Shown piece by piece: positions 54,443-63,283 of a DNA stretch of 64,000 nucleotides. A model generated the notes under the pieces. That model did not search any database. It was not told the origin of the DNA and worked only from the letters and a program-made list of their open reading frames with translations. Where the stretch lies: assembly GCF_003390325.1 (NCBI RefSeq), contig NZ_QUOK01000013.1, positions 62,001 through 126,000 on the forward strand, read 5' to 3'. Source of the stretch: Rhodohalobacter sp. SW132 (GTDB taxonomy: Bacteria; Bacteroidota; Rhodothermia; Balneolales; Balneolaceae). A program made the translations under genes and the position numbers. Positions within the stretch are counted from its first letter, which is position 1; each line of letters starts with the position of its first letter.

Positions 54443-56014
54443 TCAATCTGAACTTCTGCCGAGGTTTTCCAGAAATTTACGGCTGGATTCGCGTATCTCT
54501 TCTTTCTGTTCTTCCGATTTTTTGTTGTCGAACATATTTACCATAAAATTTACGCGCCCGCTCTCATTAAACGTATCGCGCTGTTTATCCACAAAATTCC
54601 AGTAGAGATAGTTGAACGGACAGGCTTTTTCCCCGGTCTTTTTAGTTACACTGTACTCGCAGTTTTTGCAGTAGTCGCTCATTTTGTTGATGTAGTTCCC
54701 GCTCGAAACATACGGTTTTGATGCGAGCACACCACCATCTGCAAACGTGCTCATTCCGAGAACATTCGGCAGTTCCACCCATTCGTAGGCATCGATGTAA
54801 GCAAACCAAAACCACCGGTTGAGCTCACGCGGATCGGTTTCCGTGAGATTACTGAAATTGCTGAGAATCATCAGCCGCTGAATGTGGTGCGAATACCCAT
54901 CCGAAATTACGGGCCGGATACTTTCCGCCATGCAGCGCATTTTTGTATCACCGGTCCAGTACATATCGGGAAGCTTGTTTTCAAATCCAAAATGATTGGC
55001 ATCGCGAACATCCGGCATCATCGCCTCGTAGTAGATCCGGATAAACTCTCGCCAGCCCAGAATCTGCCGGATAAACCCTTCAACTGAGTTCAGGCGGGCA
55101 TCACCCTTATCGTAAGCCTCCAGCGCTTTTTCGCACACCTCCTGCGGAGTCAGCAGTCCATTATTCAAGTAGAGCGACAACTGGGAATGAAAAAGTTTAT
55201 GATTGCCGGTTTTCAGAGCGTCCTCGTACGGTCCAAACTCATCAAGCCGGTTTTCAATAAAATCCTCCAGAAGTTCCAGAGCCTGTACACGCGTCACTGC
55301 ATACGGAAAATGATCGAGCTCCCCGAAGTGATCCGGAAAATATTCCTGAACCATATTGATTACCTCTTCTGTGATCTCATCCGGTTCAAACGTTGGAATA
55401 TCCGGAACGGGATGATTTTTCGGAAGAGACTCACGGTTCTGATCATCATAATTCCACTCCCCTCCCTCGGGATTGTCTCCATTCATCAGGTAGCCCGTTT
55501 TTTTTCTCATCTCGCGATAGAAATACTCCATGCGATATCCCGAATCAATTTTATGTTTCCACTCATCCGGATCCGCAAAAAAGAAGTTGTTGGGAATTTC
55601 AGTTACACTATCACCAAACGATTTCTGATGATTTCTAAGGCGCTCCCGGCTGTCCCATTCCGATGGAGTCATGAACCAGAGTTTGGTTTTGCCGGGGTTG
55701 ATCAGCTCTTTCAGCCCATCATCAAAATGAGCACTCGTCGAATGATATAAGACCGGGAAACCATCTTCTTTACACTCCAGTGCAAAATGGCGCATGGAAC
55801 TGAGAACAAACGCTGCTTTCATTTTATGATGCGGAATCTCCTCACCCTTTTTCCGGCTTTCCATAAAAATCAGCAGTGGTTTTTCCTTCCTGATCCATTC
55901 CGGCCATACCTTAAGATTTAGCTGATCATGCAGGATAAAAACTGCTTTAGAGTGATTATCAAGGTCTTTTCTTTCAATATTTGTGTCAATCTGTTGTAGA
56001 AATTTTCGTGCCAT
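54443..56014 (-). CDS. phrB: (6-4)-type FeS-containing photolyase / cryptochrome-family protein
   Basis: A 523-residue FeS-BCP photolyase (deoxyribodipyrimidine photolyase-related, PhrB-like). The N-terminal Rossmann part (about 20-150) has VFILHDQLNL and MKAAFVLSSMRHFALECKEDGFPVLYHST. The C-terminal FAD domain has LGWREFIRIYYE and LTETDPRELNRWFWFAYIDAYEWVELPNVLGMSTFADGG. The four iron-sulphur cysteines appear in MRCMAES, then YCKNC...KACPFN. Repairs UV (6-4) photoproducts using light. It lies upstream of the dcd block with the repeat element between them. Confidence 0.92.
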   Translation of the reverse strand: MARKFLQQIDTNIERKDLDNHSKAVFILHDQLNLKVWPEWIRKEKPLLIFMESRKKGEEIPHHKMKAAFVLSSMRHFALECKEDGFPVLYHSTSAHFDDGLKELINPGKTKLWFMTPSEWDSRERLRNHQKSFGDSVTEIPNNFFFADPDEWKHKIDSGYRMEYFYREMRKKTGYLMNGDNPEGGEWNYDDQNRESLPKNHPVPDIPTFEPDEITEEVINMVQEYFPDHFGELDHFPYAVTRVQALELLEDFIENRLDEFGPYEDALKTGNHKLFHSQLSLYLNNGLLTPQEVCEKALEAYDKGDARLNSVEGFIRQILGWREFIRIYYEAMMPDVRDANHFGFENKLPDMYWTGDTKMRCMAESIRPVISDGYSHHIQRLMILSNFSNLTETDPRELNRWFWFAYIDAYEWVELPNVLGMSTFADGGVLASKPYVSSGNYINKMSDYCKNCEYSVTKKTGEKACPFNYLYWNFVDKQRDTFNESGRVNFMVNMFDNKKSEEQKEEIRESSRKFLENLGRSSD

Positions 56015-56124
56015 CGACCCTGAAGTATTTGATTTTAATGCTGTTTCTCACTCAACCTGACTTCTTTCCATACACGTTCCTGAAGTGCGATTTTTTTTAA
56101 AAGTTATTTGACTTTTTCATTTTT

Positions 56125-56140
56125 TACTAAGTTATTAGTA
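56125..56140 (+). promoter_or_regulatory. candidate BlaI-type operator upstream of the repressor gene
   Basis: TACTAAGTTATTAGTA is a palindrome with six-base arms (TACTAA/TTAGTA) and a four-base centre, 28 bases before the ATG of the BlaI-like gene. BlaI/MecI family dimers bind comparable short palindromes in their own promoter, so autorepression is likely. Not tested. Confidence 0.55.
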
Positions 56141-56168
56141 TTACAAACTTAAAACAACTAATTGCTCT

Positions 56169-56546
56169 ATGAAAAAATCATTAACACCACTTGGCGAAAC
56201 AGAGATGGAAGTTTTGCACCATGTTTGGAAACTTGGGGAAGCTTCTGTTGCTGATGTACGCGAACGAGTATTGGAGAACAGGAAAGTCGCCTACACTACC
56301 ATAATGACCGTTATGAAGAACCTGGCAGACAAAGGGTTTTTGAAATATCGAAAAGAAGGAATCAGCTACATCTACAGTGCAGCGATTGAGGCGGAAGATG
56401 TTCAATACAATCTTGTAGATGGAATTGTGGATAAAGTATTCCACGGTTCAGCAAAAGATCTTGTGCAAACACTCGTGAAAAGTGAGCAGCTTACCGACGA
56501 GGAAAGGAATGAAATCAAAAATATGATTAACTCCATGGAGGATTGA
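56169..56546 (+). CDS. BlaI/MecI/CopY-family transcriptional repressor
   Basis: 125 residues. The winged helix PLGETEMEVLHHVWKLGEASVADVRERVLENRKVAYTTIMTVMKNLADKGFLKYRKEG is diagnostic for Penicillinase_R repressors. The C-terminal helices (VQTLVKSEQLTDEERNEIKNMI) form the dimer and cleavage region. It is released from DNA when a partner M56 protease acts; that gene starts one base after this stop. Confidence 0.94.
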   Translation: MKKSLTPLGETEMEVLHHVWKLGEASVADVRERVLENRKVAYTTIMTVMKNLADKGFLKYRKEGISYIYSAAIEAEDVQYNLVDGIVDKVFHGSAKDLVQTLVKSEQLTDEERNEIKNMINSMED

Positions 56547-56547
56547 T

Positions 56548-58254
56548 ATGGAGCTTTGGTTACAGCAGTTTACCGAAATCAGCCGAGCCTTCTTCTACTT
56601 TGCCTGGTTGCCGCTGGTTATCTGGACGCTGCTTGCGGGCACGATCCTGGTCGCATTACGCTCGGCCGGCAAGCTGCACGCCCAATACCACTACCACATC
56701 CGACTGGCACTGATTGCGGGTCTGCCGCTTGGTCTGCTCTCTACCTGGGGAGTAGATCAGGTGTCTGCCCTGCTTACAGCAGCTGGTGCTGAGGCAGCAT
56801 CACTTAAAGTAATTGCTGTTATGGCTCCAATAGAGACGGGAATTTCCACGCAGTCATCAACGATATTCCCTACACTTACTGATCTGTTCTTCTTAACGAC
56901 CGCTGTAATACTACTTTTAGGAATAGTATGGATGATGACTATTCGTCTGAAACAATATTTTCAGCTGCATTTACTGAAAAAACAGCTTCCGATGGATCGT
57001 CTCACAGATTACTCTTTCCTCTCAAAAGCTAATCAGGATCTGACCGGGCAAATGCGGCGGGAGATCCGAATCGGTTTTCTGAAACAAGACATCATACCGG
57101 TTACCTTTGGTGTAAAAGATCCGGTAATTCTGGTTCCTGAGTCTTTGAAGCAAACACCGGAAAAACTTGACCTTGCCATCCGGCATGAACTCACACATAT
57201 TCAGAATCGCGACTTTGTTACTCACCTGCTAACCACAGCAATACAATCTCTTTTCTGGTTTCATCCTCTTGTTCACCTCATTTCCCGGGAACTTGTGGAT
57301 TACCGTGAAATGCGCTGCGACAGCATAATTATTGGCGATAGCAACATCTCAAAAAAACAATACGCTTCACTCCTATTTGAGCTGCTGCCAATGCCCAATC
57401 TTAACCGTCAAATTTCCGTAAACATGGCACAACAATCATCTAATCTGAAAGAAAGAATTGAACGAATAACCCGGCAGAACAGAAGCCAGGTACTCCCAAA
57501 AAGATCAAGCCTCACCATTCTTGCAACATTGCTTGTAACACTCACCCTCGTAATGGCTTGTACTGATCTGCAGACACAGGCTGTTTTTGATGAAGAGGAG
57601 CTTGACCTGATGACCGACATTGATCGGTCCGGCGAGCGTGGTTATCACCAGGTTATCATTTACCTGGGTGATGAGGGGCAGTCAGACAGGCATGAAAATG
57701 CAATCAATCAGCTCAACCAGCTGAAACCGGAGCACATTAAGGAAATTGAGATCCTGAAAGGATCGGCTGCCACTGAAGCTTTTGGTGACCGTGCAGAACA
57801 CGGTGTTATTCTTGTAAAAACCAACCAGGATGCACAATCCTATAACAGGACTCTGCAAACCCTTGGTATGGAACCGGACCTCTCCGTTCTTAATGAAATA
57901 CAAAACAGTGATGCCCCCGATGATTTCTTTGTTGTTGTGGAAGAGATGCCGGAACTGATCGGAGGACTTGCTTCCATTCAGCAGGATATCCGCTATCCTG
58001 AAATGGCACGCCGGGCAGGAATTGAGGGACGTGTTTACATACAGTTCATTGTAAATGAAGAGGGGGATGTTGAAAACCCTCAGGTTATTCGTGGAATTGG
58101 CGGAGGCGCGGATGAAGAAGCACTTCGAGCTGTGCAACACGCTAAATTCAAACCTGGAATTCAGCGGGGACGACCGGTTCGGGTACAATACTCGCTGCCT
58201 GTAGTTTTCAGACTTCAGCAGAATGAAAACAGTGAGGATGAAACCTCAGAATAA
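56548..58254 (+). CDS. M56-family metallopeptidase sensor with SusC/plug-like motif and TonB C-terminal domain
   Basis: A 568-residue membrane protein with three to four N-terminal helices (about 14-36, 50-70, 108-128) and another after the peptidase (about 325-343). The zinc motif HELTH is at 213-217 (LAIRHELTHIQN), followed by the M56 helix with RELVDYREMRCDS. The C-terminal part has EILKGSAATEAFGDRAEHGVILVKT, resembling the TonB-receptor plug turn (ILKG.AA...G..A..GV), then a TonB domain (about 465-560, PEMARRAGIEGRVYIQFIVNEEGDVENPQV). BlaR1-type proteins cut BlaI upon sensing; here the output or input may go through a TonB-like C-terminus. Confidence 0.9.
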   Translation: MELWLQQFTEISRAFFYFAWLPLVIWTLLAGTILVALRSAGKLHAQYHYHIRLALIAGLPLGLLSTWGVDQVSALLTAAGAEAASLKVIAVMAPIETGISTQSSTIFPTLTDLFFLTTAVILLLGIVWMMTIRLKQYFQLHLLKKQLPMDRLTDYSFLSKANQDLTGQMRREIRIGFLKQDIIPVTFGVKDPVILVPESLKQTPEKLDLAIRHELTHIQNRDFVTHLLTTAIQSLFWFHPLVHLISRELVDYREMRCDSIIIGDSNISKKQYASLLFELLPMPNLNRQISVNMAQQSSNLKERIERITRQNRSQVLPKRSSLTILATLLVTLTLVMACTDLQTQAVFDEEELDLMTDIDRSGERGYHQVIIYLGDEGQSDRHENAINQLNQLKPEHIKEIEILKGSAATEAFGDRAEHGVILVKTNQDAQSYNRTLQTLGMEPDLSVLNEIQNSDAPDDFFVVVEEMPELIGGLASIQQDIRYPEMARRAGIEGRVYIQFIVNEEGDVENPQVIRGIGGGADEEALRAVQHAKFKPGIQRGRPVRVQYSLPVVFRLQQNENSEDETSE

Positions 58255-58297
58255 TTTACTGGTGAATGTTTGAAGAGATCCTTCTCATCTTTTTTCA

Positions 58298-58328
58298 AAA
58301 GCGGAATCTGTCGATTCCGCTTTTTTTA
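58298..58328 (+). terminator. Rho-independent terminator after the M56 gene
   Basis: AGCGGAATC (58300-58308) pairs with GATTCCGCT (58313-58321) around a four-base loop, followed by seven T. A strong terminator for the BlaI-M56 operon. Confidence 0.88.
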
Positions 58329-58513
58329 TTTCACTACGTTTAGATATTAAATAATGTAAATTCAAACCGTTTATACCCTAAACTGACTATAGTAAGGTTT
58401 GGTTTTAAACCCTCAGATGATTTTATTGGTTCTTTAAAAAATAAATTGAAACCCGTTGGTTATATATCCGTAACAGGGCTAAACCGGTTTAAATTTGACA
58501 AGAAGGACCCCAT

Positions 58514-58696
58514 ATGGCAGCTAAGCTTAGAAAATCACGCACCAATAAAATGCTTGCCGGCGTTTGCGGTGGTATCGCCGAATATATCGGCTGGGATGCT
58601 ACTATTGTGCGTATCATCTATCTCGTATTGATATTCTCGTCTTTTGGAACCATGGTACTGTTCTATTTTATTCTCGCATTAATTATGCCCGATTAA
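58514..58696 (+). CDS. PspC domain small membrane protein
   Basis: 60 residues: KLRKSRTNKMLAGVCGGIAEYIGWDATIVRIIYLVLI, a textbook PspC domain with its GVCGGIAEY motif, followed by a transmembrane helix (about 32-58) ending IMPD. PspC proteins sit in the inner membrane and can help control the phage-shock/envelope stress response; no pspA is nearby. AAGGACC precedes the ATG. Confidence 0.92.
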   Translation: MAAKLRKSRTNKMLAGVCGGIAEYIGWDATIVRIIYLVLIFSSFGTMVLFYFILALIMPD

Positions 58697-58761
58697 ATTT
58701 TCTCCCTCTTTTCTGCTATTATATAATTGGTTTTTCATCTTTCGATTAAACAAATTTTCAG

Positions 58762-59610
58762 ATGAAAGTATTGGTTGCAGGAGATATCACAAGAGGTGAA
58801 CAGTGGGAAACGTATCTCAGAAGCCGACTTTCTGTTTCTGAAGTAATTGTGGCTTCTGAATTTCGGGGAGAAACTGTGGATGCGGTTATCCTGCTCGATC
58901 AGTCTCATGATCAACTGGAGATACTTCTTGAAATCGTAAAAAAAGTACTCCCCGTTTTTCTCGTATCATCCCTTCACACCGATAGAAATATGCTGCAGAA
59001 AGTATACCACGCTTCGGAAGAAGCCGGTGTTCCGGTTCAGTTTTCACACTGGAGCAGTTACTCGTCCATGAGCCGCTGGATACGAAAACACCTCAACTCC
59101 GCTCCCCGATTCATTGAAATTCAAAAACATGACCGAAATCGTTCGGTTCCAGACAGAGATGACTTCCGGCGTATTTGGAGAGATGAACTTGCCGTGATTA
59201 CATCCTGGCAAAAAAGTACAGTACAACAAATCACCGCTCACCCCATTCAGCTGACAAAACAACGAATCGGGATTCACTGCACGATCCGGTTTGATAACGG
59301 TGCTGTTGGAGTTTTGAACTACCACAGTGTATCACCAGCGGACAGCCACCAACGCACCTTTCAAAACCGGGATACGCTTATTCACTGCGATATTCTATCG
59401 CAAAAATCAACCCGGTATACTCCGATTGAAAACAGCACGGTACTGAATTCCGATCATCGCACCTTTGATCCTCACGATAGTGCTGAAAACTCAGTCGATT
59501 CGTTTATACGTTCGATTAAGAGCGATAAACCGGGTGCCTTTTCAATAGCTGATGCACTACAGGCCGCACGGGTTGCTGACCGGGTTGAAGAGTTACTGAA
59601 ACGCGTATAA
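58762..59610 (+). CDS. Gfo/Idh/MocA-like protein with degenerate N-terminal domain
   Basis: 282 residues, cytoplasmic. The C-terminal part reads RIGIHCTIRFDNGAVGVLNYHS and FIRSIKSDKPGAFSIADALQAARVADRVEELLK, the pattern of Gfo/Idh/MocA oxidoreductases. The N-terminal region lacks the GxGxxG and EKP motifs of NAD(P)-binding members and instead has MKVLVAGDITRGEQWETYL with ILLDQSHDQLEIL. A dinucleotide-free relative or a substrate-binding helper is possible. Function unknown. Confidence 0.6.
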   Translation: MKVLVAGDITRGEQWETYLRSRLSVSEVIVASEFRGETVDAVILLDQSHDQLEILLEIVKKVLPVFLVSSLHTDRNMLQKVYHASEEAGVPVQFSHWSSYSSMSRWIRKHLNSAPRFIEIQKHDRNRSVPDRDDFRRIWRDELAVITSWQKSTVQQITAHPIQLTKQRIGIHCTIRFDNGAVGVLNYHSVSPADSHQRTFQNRDTLIHCDILSQKSTRYTPIENSTVLNSDHRTFDPHDSAENSVDSFIRSIKSDKPGAFSIADALQAARVADRVEELLKRV

Positions 59611-59640
59611 ACAGCCGCTGTATTGGAATATCGATCTAAA

Positions 59641-60363
59641 TCAAGAGTAGATTTTCTGCATCAGTTTCCGTTTTGCTACCGGCAGTATCGTCTGTTTAAA
59701 GGAAAAGTCCAGATCTGTTTGAAACGAAAATGTAGCCGGATTAGGCAGTTCTCTCTCTTCGCGAATCAGGTCCAGTTTAACGGTATTTGGAGAAATTTCA
59801 ACGACGTTTTTTTGGAGTGATTTCAGAAAAGTGGTTTTTAATGAACGATATCGGTCTTCAGCACTTTTAAAAATCGAGACTTCAAACCGAAAAAGATTGA
59901 GTTTCCGATGCTGATTATCGGGCAGAAAAAAGTACCCCTCCTCCATGTAGCTGGGTACAATCCCCACATGCTCTACCGAAAGTTTTTCGGATACAAATTC
60001 ATGTATGGCCACCCCTTCGTGGATCGTTTTTTCTATATGAGGGAGCGCCCAATTTATCAGTTCTTCAACGTTTTGAAGGTCCGTTCCATCCACAAACACC
60101 ACCTCGTGTTCGATAGCACTGTTCACCCAGTCGATTTTACTGATCCGTTTTGGGAACTTATTCCGAAGATCGCTCAGCCGTGAAATCACATCTTTAAGAG
60201 TACGGTGCAACCCCACCAGCTCACTCAGGTGCGGATATACTTTGTAATACTGGAATTCCGATGAGATTTTTTTCAGCTCTGCCAGTATCGTATACTGGCG
60301 CTTTTCGAGATCGTCCTGTACTTTGGTGAAAAGGTTAAGGTTCAGTTTAGTTGATAAGTTCAT
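59641..60363 (-). CDS. hypothetical protein of 240 residues
   Basis: No signal or membrane segment; N-terminal coiled-helix (FTKVQDDLEKRQYTILAELKKISSEFQYY) and a mixed C-terminal region with several beta strands (LFRFEVSIFKS, TVKLDLIREERELPNPATFSF). The ATG at 60363 has a strong AGGAGG ribosome-binding site five bases upstream, unusual among the genes here, and is a good start. Family not recognised. Convergent to the Gfo/Idh-like gene. Confidence 0.65.
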   Translation of the reverse strand: MNLSTKLNLNLFTKVQDDLEKRQYTILAELKKISSEFQYYKVYPHLSELVGLHRTLKDVISRLSDLRNKFPKRISKIDWVNSAIEHEVVFVDGTDLQNVEELINWALPHIEKTIHEGVAIHEFVSEKLSVEHVGIVPSYMEEGYFFLPDNQHRKLNLFRFEVSIFKSAEDRYRSLKTTFLKSLQKNVVEISPNTVKLDLIREERELPNPATFSFQTDLDFSFKQTILPVAKRKLMQKIYS

Positions 60364-60589
60364 ACGGTCCTCCTGCGATGATCTGTGGTAATAGCTTATA
60401 AACGCTATTTAAATGAAAGCATTTTGTCAAGTACTATTGTTATTTCAGCTTCTAATTTTTTATCGGGTCTGCACGTCAATTTCTTAATAGAAGGTATATC
60501 CTCTCTAAACTTCAGTTATCAGACAATCTGATAACTTTTTTACATCTTCCCCGTATAGAGAATTCTGAAATTCAATTAACCCGCTTGCA

Positions 60590-62365
60590 ATGAAACGAAT
60601 CACTACCTTACTGGCACTGATACTTCTGATAGCTTCCGCACCTGCAGCCGGTTCCAATTATGATATACCTGAAGTCAGTGTGAATATTCAGATTCATGAA
60701 AACGGTACTGCAACCATCAGCGAGCACCTTACCTACCGGTTTGACGGGTCTTTTAGCTGGGCGGAGGCGAACATTGCAAAAGAGGGCTTTTCCGAAATCA
60801 GAAATATTCGCGTATCTGAAGGTAATTGGTCTTATCTGAATGAAAACACAGAAGAGCCGGGTACATTTTCTGTATCTGACCGAAATAACAGTGTGGATAT
60901 ACGTTGGCACTACAGCGCGCAGGACACATCCCGCACGTTCACCATAACCTATGAGCTTACTGATGTCCTGACTATTGGTCCCGATCATTCACAATTTTAC
61001 TGGCATTTTCTCGGCAGCGGCAGAGATAAAGCCACCGAAAATTTTACGGCAACTATTCAGTTACCCGGTTCACCGGACAACTCAGAAATTCATACCTGGG
61101 GACGAGTATCTGAAGATCGCTTTTCGATTTCGATTGATGATGGAACCGTGCTCGCTGAAGGCAATCAGCTATCCAGAAACGAAACCGCCGCTGTCCGAAT
61201 ACTGTTTCCTACCGCGGTTCTGGATACTGAATCCGTCTCCGTTACCGATTCAGACTTTACACTTGCCGGTGTAGCGGCCGAAGAGGAAGATCGAATCCGT
61301 CAGGCTGCAGAGAGAGCTGAACGGGACGCATTTTACGCTTCAATTACACTTGAAGTAACGATTATTATCAGTCTTCTCAGCATTTTTATATTCGTTTTAC
61401 TGTATAAAAAGTACAGCACACGATTCAAAACAAAAACGATATCCGACCGGGAATCACTGATCATACCGGATCAAACTCCACCGGCACTTTCAGGAAAACT
61501 GATTAACCATCATATGATAACAGGCCACCACTTTGTATCCACAGTTTTTGACCTTGCCCGCCGCGGCTGGTTCGTGATTGAAGAGCAAAAACCTGAAGAT
61601 AAAAGGGAAAATGGGTGGTTTTCATTTGAAGACAATTCAAAAAGTAAATTCATTATTTCGGATAGCGACGAAACACCCTCTGACGATCTTAATCTGTACG
61701 AAAAAGAGACTGTGAGATTTGTAAAAAAACAGATTTCAGAAGGTGTATCAGAGTTTAGTAAACTTCTTTCTGAGGGAGGATATAAAACATCTCAATGGTT
61801 TTCCGGCTGGCAAAAATCTGTGAAAAAAGAGTTCGATAAGTTGAAATGGGTTGATAAGGAGAGCTATAAAGCAGTGGGCTTTAATGTTGCGGGGCAGCTG
61901 GTTCTGATCGGTGCCTCCATTTATATACTTGTTATGGGGACTGAGATCGCGATGATTGCGCTGGGTATTACCTTTTTGATGTGCGTTTTCTCATTTGCAA
62001 TGGTTCGCCGAACCGAATCGGGTGAAAAAGCGTATCGAAGATGGAAAGCGTATGCAAAGGGATTGAAAAACGCAGATAAGCGAACCGTCCGTATGGAGAT
62101 GATGGATCGCCACTTTATCTACGCTACAGCTTTTCAGCTAAGTGAGAAAGAGATAGAAACTCTGATCGGTTCAACTGACCAATCCGCCTCTTTTATATTC
62201 CCCTGGATAATTCTCACACAGGGATCCATTCATACTCCTGCTTCCGTGGCCAGTTCAGTCTCTACCCTTGCTGCGTCCGGTACGAATTCATTTTCGGGAA
62301 TTAGCGGCGGCGGCGGTGCTGTTGCAGGTTCGGCCGGTGGGGGAACGTCTGCGAGTGCCGGCTGA
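60590..62365 (+). CDS. DUF2207-domain membrane protein
   Basis: A 591-residue protein: signal peptide (1-22), then an extracytoplasmic DUF2207 domain (about 25-240; SVNIQIHENGTATISEHLTYRFDGSF, RDKATENFTATIQLPG), a membrane helix (about 255-277), a large cytoplasmic-side segment and two further helices (about 428-468), and a Gly/Ala/Ser-rich tail (GGGGAVAGSAGGGTSASAG). This is the usual DUF2207 architecture. Function unknown; possibly an envelope-linked transporter or signalling component. Confidence 0.85.
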   Translation: MKRITTLLALILLIASAPAAGSNYDIPEVSVNIQIHENGTATISEHLTYRFDGSFSWAEANIAKEGFSEIRNIRVSEGNWSYLNENTEEPGTFSVSDRNNSVDIRWHYSAQDTSRTFTITYELTDVLTIGPDHSQFYWHFLGSGRDKATENFTATIQLPGSPDNSEIHTWGRVSEDRFSISIDDGTVLAEGNQLSRNETAAVRILFPTAVLDTESVSVTDSDFTLAGVAAEEEDRIRQAAERAERDAFYASITLEVTIIISLLSIFIFVLLYKKYSTRFKTKTISDRESLIIPDQTPPALSGKLINHHMITGHHFVSTVFDLARRGWFVIEEQKPEDKRENGWFSFEDNSKSKFIISDSDETPSDDLNLYEKETVRFVKKQISEGVSEFSKLLSEGGYKTSQWFSGWQKSVKKEFDKLKWVDKESYKAVGFNVAGQLVLIGASIYILVMGTEIAMIALGITFLMCVFSFAMVRRTESGEKAYRRWKAYAKGLKNADKRTVRMEMMDRHFIYATAFQLSEKEIETLIGSTDQSASFIFPWIILTQGSIHTPASVASSVSTLAASGTNSFSGISGGGGAVAGSAGGGTSASAG

Positions 62366-62413
62366 TTTTTTGTATGAACTTGAGTTCTATTAATATTGTC
62401 TTATTTAAATTTT

Positions 62414-62574
62414 AAAAAGTGGCAGATACTGTCCAAAAGAGCGTCATCCCGTACTTGATACGGGATCTACTATCCCTAATACAAACAGGAGATACCGGAT
62501 CAAAGTCCGGTATGACAGTACTGATGATAATATTCCTTGTTTTACGCTCTTTTGGACAGTATCAGCCACTTTTT
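62414..62574. repeat. 161-bp MITE-like element with 31-bp terminal inverted repeats
   Basis: 62414-62444 and the reverse complement of 62544-62574 match at 30 of 31 positions. Inside are two hairpins, CGTCATCCCGTA..TACGGGAT at the left and GATACCGGATC..GTCCGGTATGAC at the right, of a kind widespread in bacterial intergenic repeats. No protein is encoded. It lies right after the DUF2207 gene. Confidence 0.85.
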
Positions 62575-62611
62575 TACTCAGTTTTTAAAATCGAGCTAAG
62601 GTTATGATGTT

Positions 62612-63283
62612 TTAGTTGAAAAGATCCCGGATTGCATCACGGAGCTGCTCTCCGCCGCTTTCAATTGCGGCCCTCAAAGCGCGCTCTCCTACTTCTTCAG
62701 CGATATCGCGAACAATATCTTCAACAGCCTGTCGTCCGCCTCCCCTGCCGAGATCGTTTAATTCTATCTCTGCAATTTCAACTTCAGCAGAACGCTCACC
62801 GCCTACTTCCGTGTAAAGATCAACCCGACCGTTTTTTAAGAGAAAATGTTCGATAATCATTTCTGAATCTGACGTCTCGAACGATTCTTTACTGCCGATA
62901 TGATTGAGTATCTGTTGTATATTATTATCAGGAAGCTTTTGTTCAACATAAATAAAGGGGGATTCAACGCTCAGTTCATGAATCACAACTTCATCCGAAA
63001 AGAGAGACCATACGTCGAGTTCTACATGAAGATCATCTACCTCGAACGCATAATCCTGAGCATATCCATCGGGGTTCGCAACACGAAAACCGTGAATCGA
63101 GCCTTTTCCTGAAAATGGGGATATCGATACGCGATCAACCGTTACCGCTGTCCCGGTCAGTTCGCTGCCAATCTCTTCAATATTTGATTTAATGATCGAA
63201 TCGATCGTGAATGTCAAAATCAGAAACAGCATAATCAGAACTGCTGCCAGACCAATCAAACCATATTTTATAATTTTGCCCAT
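62612..63283 (-). CDS. AsmA-like / DUF748-type inner-membrane-anchored protein
   Basis: 223 residues: an N-terminal membrane helix (about 7-27, YGLIGLAAVLIMLFLILTF) and a long periplasmic part with TGTAVTVDRVSISPFSGKGSIHGFRVANPDGY, DDLHVELDVWSLFSDEVVIHELSVESPFIYVEQ, repeats typical of AsmA/TamB-like or DUF748 proteins that help lipid or outer-membrane protein assembly. The C-terminal 45 residues are charged and helical. Complete; shorter than full AsmA. Confidence 0.75.
   Translation of the reverse strand: MGKIIKYGLIGLAAVLIMLFLILTFTIDSIIKSNIEEIGSELTGTAVTVDRVSISPFSGKGSIHGFRVANPDGYAQDYAFEVDDLHVELDVWSLFSDEVVIHELSVESPFIYVEQKLPDNNIQQILNHIGSKESFETSDSEMIIEHFLLKNGRVDLYTEVGGERSAEVEIAEIELNDLGRGGGRQAVEDIVRDIAEEVGERALRAAIESGGEQLRDAIRDLFN

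Noticed and set aside
62419-62607. A 62-codon frame inside the MITE-like element
   Set aside because: It is the translation of an inverted repeat and shows no protein-like pattern.
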